Positions 57,427 to 64,000 of a DNA stretch of 64,000 nt are shown here, one piece after another. The notes under the pieces are model-generated. The model had not been told where the DNA came from. It worked only from the letters and a program-made list of their open reading frames with translations, and did not search any database. Position numbers and translations under genes: made by a program. Within the stretch, counting starts at the first letter, position 1, and each line of letters opens with the position of its first letter. The DNA is from Shewanella oneidensis MR-1 (lineage in GTDB: Bacteria; Pseudomonadota; Gammaproteobacteria; Enterobacterales; Shewanellaceae), in NCBI RefSeq assembly GCF_000146165.2, contig NC_004347.2:2604001-2668000 (forward strand). Reading direction: 5' to 3'.

Positions 57427-58227
57427 TTGCGCACAATTCCAACGTTATTAGTGAGTTTAACGGCGCTCACCCACAGCATATTTGCGATGGCGGCGCCAAC
57501 GCCTTTAACGCCTCAAACTGCTGAATATCAAGTCAATTATGGTGATATTGAGCTAGGTAAAGCTAAGTATCACTTGCCCGCCGCCGAGGATGGTATCTAT
57601 AAATATCGTTTCGATAGCGATCTTAGCCTGTTATTACTGACCGACGTGCGCCATGTACTGAGTGAATTTAGCCAAGAAGGTAATCAGTTGTTGCCGATGC
57701 GCTATTTGCATGACCGTCAAGGTGTCGGCCCGACTTTTACCGAGCAAACCGCCTTTGCTAAGGCACAGGGCTTTATCCATACCCGTTATAAAGATGAAAA
57801 AGGCAAATACCCCTTCGAGGGCGATATCTTCGATCCTTTGATGGTGCAATTACAGTTTCGACTCGATATCAGCACGGGTAAAGAAGTGCTTGATTATAAG
57901 ATGATTAAATCAAATGAACTCGATGAATATAAGTTCCGTGTGATTGGTAAAGAACGAATGACTATCGAAAGCGGCAGTTACGACACAGTCAAAATCGAGG
58001 TGGTGCGGGACAATAATAAACGCCAAACCTTCTTTTGGATGGCGCCAGATCTGGCTTACTTACCCGTTCGTTTGACTCACTTTGAAAAGGGCAGCAAACA
58101 GCTTGATATCAAGCTGCTTAGTTATCATTTTGACAATGTGCCTGTTGAAGTTGCACCAGCAACTCTTGAAAGCGAAATACCCACTGAGCCAAAAGTACCA
58201 AAACTCTTAGGTACTGGAGCGAATTAA
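57427..58227 (+). CDS. DUF3108 periplasmic protein
   Basis: The 266-residue exported protein (signal peptide MRTIPTLLVSLTALTHSIFAMA) is of the DUF3108 type: a beta-rich fold with YQVNYGDIELGKAKYHL near the start, DPLMVQLQFRLDI near 137 and FWMAPDLAYLPVRLTHFEKG near 200. The family's role is unknown. The start is a TTG at 57427 with AAAGGAG six bases upstream; the ATG at 57422 belongs to another frame that ends after nine codons. A terminator shared with yafJ follows. Confidence 0.82.
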   Translation: MRTIPTLLVSLTALTHSIFAMAAPTPLTPQTAEYQVNYGDIELGKAKYHLPAAEDGIYKYRFDSDLSLLLLTDVRHVLSEFSQEGNQLLPMRYLHDRQGVGPTFTEQTAFAKAQGFIHTRYKDEKGKYPFEGDIFDPLMVQLQFRLDISTGKEVLDYKMIKSNELDEYKFRVIGKERMTIESGSYDTVKIEVVRDNNKRQTFFWMAPDLAYLPVRLTHFEKGSKQLDIKLLSYHFDNVPVEVAPATLESEIPTEPKVPKLLGTGAN

Positions 58228-58311
58228 CCTAACCCAGAATGCTGAACAGCCTCATCCTTCGTCACGATGAGTAATGAATTACGCTTACAAATTCAGCGTA
58301 ATTTCAAAAGT

Positions 58312-58343
58312 AAGGCCAAACTGAAGCAACTCAGTTTGGCCTT
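58312..58343. terminator. bidirectional terminator between the DUF3108 gene and yafJ
   Basis: AAGGCCAAACTGA and TCAGTTTGGCCTT form a 13-base stem around a 6-base loop, with TT on one side and an A-rich flank on the other. Confidence 0.85.
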
Positions 58344-58366
58344 TTGCAATCTTATTGAATCAACAG

Positions 58367-59146
58367 CTACAAATCGATAACTAGCTCGCCAAGGCGGAAT
58401 AACTTCCAATTACCGGGTTGCATGACATGCCAGTTTTCATTTTCAGTCAGTGGCCGAGTGGCAATCACGGTTACAACGTCGTGCGGTGTGGTTTCTTTAT
58501 CAAAATCAATAACCACATCGGTATCAATTAATTTTGCCTTACCAAAAGGTGCTCTGCGGGTGATATAGCAAAGATTATTACTGCAGTAGCTCATCAGATA
58601 TTCGCCATCGCTTAGGATCATATTAAACACCCCAAGGGCGCGGATCTCTTCGGCAAGCGTTGCGACAAATTTAAATACTGCTTGCATATCGTCGGGGCGG
58701 CGATCGCCAAACTTGGCCGCGATCTGCTCTAAAATCCAGCAGAATGCCAGTTCGCTGTCGGTATCGCCAACGCTCTGATAGCGCGAAACTTGAAACTTAG
58801 CCAGATAATCACTCAATTGGCCATTGTGGGCATAGGTCCAATAGCGCCCCCATAACTCGCGAGTAAAAGGATGGGTATTTTCAAGCGAAACACAGCCGCG
58901 ATTGGCCTGACGAATATGGCTTATCACCACCTCGCTTTTAATCGGATAAGATTTGATCAATTTAGCAATATGCGACTCGCTACTCGGGCAAGCATCCTTA
59001 AAGGTTCGACTGCCTTTGCCTTCGTAAAAGGTAATACCCCATCCGTCGACATGGGGACCCGTGACGCCACCACGCTGTGCTAACCCTGTAAAACTAAACA
59101 CTATATCGGTTGGCACATTGGCGCTCATCGCCAGCAACTCACACAT
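58367..59146 (-). CDS. yafJ: class II glutamine amidotransferase, YafJ type
   Basis: The 259-residue protein starts MCEL, so Cys2 would become the N-terminal nucleophile of the Ntn-type amidotransferase domain. Other seen motifs are GWGITFYEGKG near residue 35, ISHIRQANRGCVSLENTHPF near 75 and GDTDSELAFCWIL near 125, all usual in YafJ. It probably hydrolyses glutamine or a small gamma-glutamyl substrate; the physiological substrate is not known. It is divergent from fadE across 244 bases. In E. coli yafJ also lies near fadE (yafH), so the arrangement is old. Confidence 0.9.
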   Translation of the reverse strand: MCELLAMSANVPTDIVFSFTGLAQRGGVTGPHVDGWGITFYEGKGSRTFKDACPSSESHIAKLIKSYPIKSEVVISHIRQANRGCVSLENTHPFTRELWGRYWTYAHNGQLSDYLAKFQVSRYQSVGDTDSELAFCWILEQIAAKFGDRRPDDMQAVFKFVATLAEEIRALGVFNMILSDGEYLMSYCSNNLCYITRRAPFGKAKLIDTDVVIDFDKETTPHDVVTVIATRPLTENENWHVMQPGNWKLFRLGELVIDL

Positions 59147-59296
59147 ATTTCTCGCCTATGTTTATCCAAATATCCACGGTTTGGCATTGTAACTATTTGA
59201 TGAAATTTGTGGAATGACTAAAGGTGACAAAAAATTTAAACAATTGTTTGAAAAATACTTGTATTAAAACGGCCTTAGGTTTAACTTTCTATGCGA

Positions 59297-59313
59297 CACA
59301 GGTCTGACCACAA
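59297..59313. promoter_or_regulatory. putative FadR operator of the second fadE
   Basis: The core GGTCTGACC (59301-59309) is the palindromic heart of FadR sites (CTGGTCNGACCAG type), 82-90 bases upstream of the GTG start of a fatty-acid oxidation gene. The flanks are only partly symmetric. Confidence 0.55.
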
Positions 59314-59319
59314 ACTATA

Positions 59320-59337
59320 ATTGTGATCGCAATCAAC
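59320..59337. promoter_or_regulatory. putative CRP site
   Basis: ATTGTGATCGCAATCAAC carries TGTGA-N6-TCA, close to TGTGA-N6-TCACA, with the last two bases of the second half-site not matching. It lies just after the FadR-like site, before fadE. Confidence 0.45.
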
Positions 59338-59390
59338 AAAACTCGTTATGACCTGTGATTGGCACTCGGTCATGATTAAGGAGAAATACA

Positions 59391-61838
59391 GTGACTACCC
59401 TACTTTGGCTCATCGCCATGATATTAGTGCTAGGAGCCCTAGCTTACCTTCGGGTATCTTTGCTCACTGCCACTATTGCACCCGCTGTTGTGATGACAGC
59501 CGGATGGACACTCGATGTTGTCGGCCCTATCTCTTGGATTATCTTCCTTGTGATCGCGCTGCCGCTCAATATTAGTGCTTTTAGACAAAATGTAATCAGT
59601 CGCCCTCTGATGAAGGTATACCGTGGCATCATGCCCGAAATGTCTTCTACCGAAAAAGAAGCGATTGAAGCAGGTACTACTTGGTGGGAAGCGGATCTGT
59701 TTGCGGGGAACCCAAACTGGAAAAAACTGCACAACTACCCAGTCGCTCGCTTAAGTGCCGATGAACAAGCCTTCTTAGATGGTCCCGTTGAAGAAGTGTG
59801 CCGCATGGTGAATCAACACCAAGTGTCACACCAACTGGCTGATTTGCCTGCTGAAGTTTGGCAATATTTGAAAGATCATGGCTTCTTCGCGATGATCATT
59901 AAGAAAAAGTACGGCGGTTTAGAGTATTCTGCCTACGCCCAGTCCCGCGTGCTGCAAAAGCTGGCGGGTTTAAGCAGTGAATTAGCCTCGACTGTTGGCG
60001 TTCCTAACTCTTTAGGCCCTGGTGAGCTGCTGCAACACTATGGTACACCAGAGCAACAAAATTATTATTTACCCCGTTTAGCCAAAGGTTTAGAAGTTCC
60101 CTGTTTCGCCCTCACCAGTCCTGAGGCCGGTAGCGATGCGGGTTCTATCCCTGACTTTGGTATCGTGTGTAAAGGCCAATGGGAAGGTGAAGAAGTTCTG
60201 GGGATGAAATTAACGTGGAACAAGCGTTACATCACCCTCGCCCCTGTTGCGACTGTATTGGGTCTGGCGTTTAAATTGCGCGACCCTGATCATTTATTAG
60301 GTGATAAAGAAGAGCTGGGGATTACCTGTGCGCTGATCCCAACGGATGTAGAAGGTGTTGAAACCGGTCGTCGCCACTTCCCGCTGAACTGTATGTTCCA
60401 AAACGGTCCAACCCGCGGTAAAGACGTATTCGTACCTTTAAGCTTTATCATCGGCGGCCCGAAAATGGCAGGCCAAGGCTGGCGCATGCTGGTTGAATGT
60501 TTGTCTGTAGGTCGTGGTATTACTCTGCCATCAAACTCTGCCGGTGGCGTGAAAACCGCAGCTTTGGCAACGGGTGCTTATGCGCGTATTCGTCGTCAAT
60601 TCAAACTACCAATTGGTAAGTTAGAAGGGATTGAAGAGCCAATGGCACGCATCGGTGGTAACGCCTACCTAATGGATGCAGTGACCTCATTAACCACCAC
60701 GGGTATCGACTTAGGAGAAAAACCTTCTGTCATCTCCGCTATCGTGAAATATCACCTGACCGATCGTATGCAGAAATGCGTTATCGACGCCATGGATATT
60801 CATGGTGGTAAAGGTGTGTGCTTAGGCCCTAACAACTACTTAGGTCGTGGCTACCAAGCGGCGCCAATTGCGATTACCGTTGAAGGCGCAAACATTCTGA
60901 CTCGCTCGATGATTATCTATGGTCAAGGCGCTATCCGTTGTCATCCTTATGTGTTGCCCGAAATGGAGTCAGCATTTGATACGCAGTCTGGCCAAGGCTT
61001 AGCAAACTTCGATGCGGCCATCTTCGGCCACATTGGTTTTGCGACCAGTAACTTTGTGCGTAGCTTCTGGTTAGGTCTGACATCAAGCCGTTTCTCTAAC
61101 GCGCCTTACTCAGATAAAACCAAGCGTTATTATCAACATATGAACCGTTTCAGTGCTAACCTTGCCTTGCTGTCAGACTTAGCGATGGCAACTTTAGGCG
61201 GTAACTTAAAACGTAAAGAGCGTATTTCAGCCCGTTTAGGCGATCTATTAAGCCAGTTATACCTCGCCTCTGCGACCTTAAAACGCTATCAAGATGAAGG
61301 CCGTCAAACCGACGATCTACCACTGGTACAATGGGCTGTTGAAGATGCTCTGTATAAGTTACAAGCTTCGTTAGACGATTTACTGGATAACTTCCCAATG
61401 GGTCTGGGCGGCGTATTACGCACCATCATGTTCCCTTTCGGCCGTCCACTAAAACGTCCAAGCGATGTGTTAGATCACAAAGTCGCCAAGATTATGCAAA
61501 CGCCCTGTGAAAGTCGTGATCGTTTAGGTAAAGGTCAGTTCTGGACTAACTCTGAGCACAATGCTGTGGGTATCCAAGAGCAAACGCTGAAGGATATTCT
61601 GGCCGCCGAACCTTTATTCGACAAGGTCTGTAAGGCTAGTGGCAAACGTTTACCTTTCATGTGGTTAGATAAAGTCGCTGCTGAAGGTAAAGCCTTAGGC
61701 GTATTGAGCGACAGCGAAGTACAACTGTTGGAAAGAGCCGAAATCGGCCGCATGAAGTCTATCAATGTGGACGACTTCGACCCTGCAGAACTGCGCCCTG
61801 AAGTCGTTTCTACCACTTCACAGGAACGCGCCGCTTAA
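59391..61838 (+). CDS. fadE: FadE-type acyl-CoA dehydrogenase (second copy)
   Basis: The 815-residue protein is the size of E. coli FadE (814). Two hydrophobic segments occupy residues 1-65, then the dehydrogenase core ([19 protein letters not shown] near residue 238 and [25 protein letters not shown] near 497) and the long C-terminal region end in SINVDDFDP. The start is GTG at 59391 with AAGGAG at good spacing. It shares most motifs with the protein encoded at 11777-14062, but that one is shorter at its N-terminus and beside psrA. FadR- and CRP-like sites precede it. A strong terminator follows. Confidence 0.94.
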   Translation: MTTLLWLIAMILVLGALAYLRVSLLTATIAPAVVMTAGWTLDVVGPISWIIFLVIALPLNISAFRQNVISRPLMKVYRGIMPEMSSTEKEAIEAGTTWWEADLFAGNPNWKKLHNYPVARLSADEQAFLDGPVEEVCRMVNQHQVSHQLADLPAEVWQYLKDHGFFAMIIKKKYGGLEYSAYAQSRVLQKLAGLSSELASTVGVPNSLGPGELLQHYGTPEQQNYYLPRLAKGLEVPCFALTSPEAGSDAGSIPDFGIVCKGQWEGEEVLGMKLTWNKRYITLAPVATVLGLAFKLRDPDHLLGDKEELGITCALIPTDVEGVETGRRHFPLNCMFQNGPTRGKDVFVPLSFIIGGPKMAGQGWRMLVECLSVGRGITLPSNSAGGVKTAALATGAYARIRRQFKLPIGKLEGIEEPMARIGGNAYLMDAVTSLTTTGIDLGEKPSVISAIVKYHLTDRMQKCVIDAMDIHGGKGVCLGPNNYLGRGYQAAPIAITVEGANILTRSMIIYGQGAIRCHPYVLPEMESAFDTQSGQGLANFDAAIFGHIGFATSNFVRSFWLGLTSSRFSNAPYSDKTKRYYQHMNRFSANLALLSDLAMATLGGNLKRKERISARLGDLLSQLYLASATLKRYQDEGRQTDDLPLVQWAVEDALYKLQASLDDLLDNFPMGLGGVLRTIMFPFGRPLKRPSDVLDHKVAKIMQTPCESRDRLGKGQFWTNSEHNAVGIQEQTLKDILAAEPLFDKVCKASGKRLPFMWLDKVAAEGKALGVLSDSEVQLLERAEIGRMKSINVDDFDPAELRPEVVSTTSQERAA

Positions 61839-61874
61839 TAGCGAAGCTGTACTAGCTAAGCCCATCCAAATAAT

Positions 61875-61907
61875 AAAAGAGGCACTACCTATGTAGTGCC
61901 TCTTTTT
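61875..61907 (+). terminator. rho-independent terminator of fadE
   Basis: AAAAGAGGCACTAC and GTAGTGCCTCTTTT form a 14-base stem around CTAT, followed by T. Confidence 0.9.
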
Positions 61908-61976
61908 ATCTACGAGTCCCATCTTTAAGAACTTATCCTTAGCTATTCTTTGCCCTGCTCCACTATTCCTACTCCA

Positions 61977-63986
61977 CTATCCCTTCGCTAGCGTTTCATC
62001 CGACCTGTCGATAGCGTCTTGTGGTTCATGCTCTGATTGCGATTGTTTCGCCTTCATTTGCGCTTGTTGATCGAGCCTTTGGCGTTCAACCTCTGCTTTC
62101 TCCTCCGCTTTGGCTTTCGCAAGCGTTGCTTCTTCTGCCGCCTTGGTCTGTGCAGCAATCGCCTCTTGCTCGGCAATCATCTGTTGAATCTTTGCTTCTT
62201 CAAGCGCTTCAACTGGCAATAAACTGATTAACTCGATGCCATTAGGGAATTGGGTTTCATTGCCCGAAACGATGACAACTTTACCTTCTTTAGTCAGATA
62301 CACTAAAGGCAACGCGGTTTCACCATAACGCTTACGGAAATGCTCAAAGGTGAAGTTTTCAGTTAAGTTAGTGACTTTAAGCTGCGCGCCTTTTGCCATT
62401 TGGCTAGCAATTTTGGCATAGGAAACTGCGTCACCAAATAAACATAACCGCTGTTTATAAGACTCTGACAGTTGATGGCGCGCACTGCCCTGCTCAGCAT
62501 TGTTAAGGCCAAACACCTTCTTCGAGCCTAATACGTCTTGAAAATAAAAGGTCACTAACGGATTTAATTGTTTGTAGGGGGACATGATGAGCACGCGGCC
62601 AATACCGGTTAAATCCATATAGGTTTCAGCATGTTCCGAGGCCGGATTACCAAAATAGACAGGTATGTTATCCATCCGAGCGAGGCGAATGTTGTCCCAG
62701 TTACTATCGGCCAGCAGCACTTTCACATCCTTCGCCCTTAAGATTTTTGCCAACTCACGGGAAAACTTAGAGGCGCCGAAAATTAACAAACCTTGGGCCG
62801 CCCCAGATGTGACGCCAAGGTGTTTCGCCCAGCGACCCGCGGTTAAACTTTGGATCACCACTGTGCCGATGATAATTAAAAACACCAACGGCACAATCGC
62901 ATCAGCGCCCTGTACATTACTCGCTTCTAACTTTATGGCAAATAACGAGGACACGGCCGCAGCCACAATGCCCCGCGGGGCAATCCAACATAGGAACCAT
63001 TTATCCGCCTTTGATAGTGACGTCCCGATACCTGACGCCCAAATACTGAGCGGCCGTGCGATCAGCATGGTCACAGCGAGTACACCTACGCCGCCCCAAC
63101 CTAAATCCATCATGGCATTGGAGTCGAGTCTTGCCGCCAGTAGGATAAATAATGCGGAAATCAACAGTACTGTGAGAGTTTCTTTAAACTCAAGGATTTC
63201 AGCAATATCAACCCCGCGCATATTCGCCAGCCAAATCCCCATCACAGTGACCGTGAGTAATCCCGATTCTTCCTGTAGCAGGTTTGAGCCGACGAAGATC
63301 CCCAGCATAAGGGTTAATACTGCGGTATTACGTAAATAATGGGGGAGCAAATTATGCCTGATCACTTGGCCAACCAAATAACCCGCTGCCGCCCCCAAGC
63401 CTAATCCCATCGTTAACATCGACCCTAACGCGTACAACACGTGGCTAGTTTGATTACCTGAGACAGTTATATATTCAAAAACTAATACCGCCAACAGTGC
63501 GCCAATAGGGTCAATCACTATGCCTTCCCAGCGTAAAATACTCGCCAGTTGTGACTTAGGTCGAATGCTCCGCAGCATAGGCACAATCACAGTCGGGCCA
63601 GTCACTACCACCAATGCCCCGAATAACAGCGCGACTTCCCAACTAAAATCCAACAGATAATAAGTAGCAGTACTGATACATCCCCATGTGATCAGCATGC
63701 CGATACTCACTAAGTGAGTCACCATTCGCCCATGATCTTTTATTTCTTTAAAATTGAGCGTTAATGCTCCCTCAAATAAAATAACTGCAACACCTAGTGA
63801 AATAATGGGAAATAGCAAGTCCCCAAATATGGCATCAGGATTTAATATTCCAAATACAGGGCCTAACAGCAAACCACAGACTAATAGCGGTAGAATTGCC
63901 GGCAATCTCAACTTCCAACCAAGCCATTGACAAAACAACGATAGCACGCCGATCAGTGCTAGCATCCCAGTGATTTTTTCGACCAT
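61977..63986 (-). CDS. CPA1-type cation:proton antiporter with TrkA-N-like and charged C-terminal parts
   Basis: The 669-residue protein has about 12-13 membrane helices (residues 5-395) with LFEGALTLNFKEIKDHG near 70 and the transport-site region VVTGPTVIVPML near 130 and EGIVIDPIGALLAVL near 153 (the ND/DP-type aspartate). It then has a TrkA-N-like nucleotide-binding domain (LLIFGASKFSRELAKIL near 400) and a C-terminal coiled tail rich in Glu, Lys and Ala. It most likely exchanges Na+ or K+ for H+. The start ATG at 63986 follows GGATG and is only 14 bases from the window end, so nothing can be said of its upstream neighbour. Confidence 0.87.
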   Translation of the reverse strand: MVEKITGMLALIGVLSLFCQWLGWKLRLPAILPLLVCGLLLGPVFGILNPDAIFGDLLFPIISLGVAVILFEGALTLNFKEIKDHGRMVTHLVSIGMLITWGCISTATYYLLDFSWEVALLFGALVVVTGPTVIVPMLRSIRPKSQLASILRWEGIVIDPIGALLAVLVFEYITVSGNQTSHVLYALGSMLTMGLGLGAAAGYLVGQVIRHNLLPHYLRNTAVLTLMLGIFVGSNLLQEESGLLTVTVMGIWLANMRGVDIAEILEFKETLTVLLISALFILLAARLDSNAMMDLGWGGVGVLAVTMLIARPLSIWASGIGTSLSKADKWFLCWIAPRGIVAAAVSSLFAIKLEASNVQGADAIVPLVFLIIIGTVVIQSLTAGRWAKHLGVTSGAAQGLLIFGASKFSRELAKILRAKDVKVLLADSNWDNIRLARMDNIPVYFGNPASEHAETYMDLTGIGRVLIMSPYKQLNPLVTFYFQDVLGSKKVFGLNNAEQGSARHQLSESYKQRLCLFGDAVSYAKIASQMAKGAQLKVTNLTENFTFEHFRKRYGETALPLVYLTKEGKVVIVSGNETQFPNGIELISLLPVEALEEAKIQQMIAEQEAIAAQTKAAEEATLAKAKAEEKAEVERQRLDQQAQMKAKQSQSEHEPQDAIDRSDETLAKG

Positions 63987-64000
63987 AAAACATCCTTTAG

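Noticed and set aside
57422..57451. ATG at 57422 as the start of the DUF3108 gene
   Set aside because: It is in a different frame and stops after nine codons; the TTG at 57427 has the correct spacing to AAAGGAG.

Overview
This window is a piece of a gammaproteobacterial chromosome, almost certainly Shewanella (close to the S. oneidensis / MR-4 / MR-7 group). The signs are the zwf-pgl-edd-eda operon divergent from hexR and followed by pyk, the rnfABCDGE-nth cluster, a PsrA-type regulator beside fadE, a VC2046/SO_2500-type protein, rhombosortase, and many c-di-GMP proteins. Species-level placement is inference from protein patterns and gene order; no search was run.

Layout. 0.4-3.8 kb: alaA and two HD-domain nucleotide hydrolases (yfbR, a dGTPase homologue). 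3.9-11.4 kb: the Entner-Doudoroff block (eda, edd, pgl, zwf on minus; hexR and pyk on plus) with HexR-type palindromes before zwf and pyk. 11.8-18.9 kb: fadE and its TetR/PsrA-like regulator, an M2 peptidase lipoprotein, an Smr protein, an NTF2-like secreted protein and a YchJ protein. 19-22.4 kb: a GAF-PAS-GGDEF-EAL protein and two small conserved proteins. 22.4-22.9 kb: three identical tRNA-Tyr genes. 23.1-27.7 kb: queE, queC, rhombosortase and uvrB. 27.7-28.85 kb is a 1.1-kb stretch without an intact gene but with a perfect HexR palindrome and DnaA boxes. 28.85-29.4 kb: five identical tRNA-Asn genes. 29.6-38.4 kb: a degenerate GGDEF/EAL membrane protein, rnfABCDGE and nth. 39-43.1 kb: two poorly known proteins, an AraC regulator and a GGDEF protein overlapping by one base. 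43.9-48.8 kb: a TonB receptor and a beta-propeller phytase behind a good Pho box, so very likely a phosphate-starvation phytate-use operon. 49-50.7 kb: a YbiT-type ABC-F ATPase.

50.8-55.0 kb is the accessory island. It holds a frameshifted NERD-domain gene, a single integron-type cassette (ParB-like protein between two attC sites, no integron integrase in view), an IS91-family element with a tyrosine recombinase gene overlapping its transposase, GC-rich palindromes and a decayed gene tail. 55-64 kb returns to core genes: a rhombotarget lipoprotein with a GlyGly-CTERM tail (a likely substrate of the rhombosortase 30 kb away), def, an alkyltransferase-like protein, a DUF3108 protein, yafJ divergent from a second fadE, and a CPA1 antiporter.

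A non-coding element with 20-bp terminal inverted repeats occurs four times (11.5, 16.9, 25.4 and 43.3 kb; three with both ends, one truncated) and looks like a MITE. Sugar catabolism (HexR) and fatty-acid oxidation (PsrA, FadR, CRP-like sites) are the two metabolic programmes whose control can be read from the sequence.
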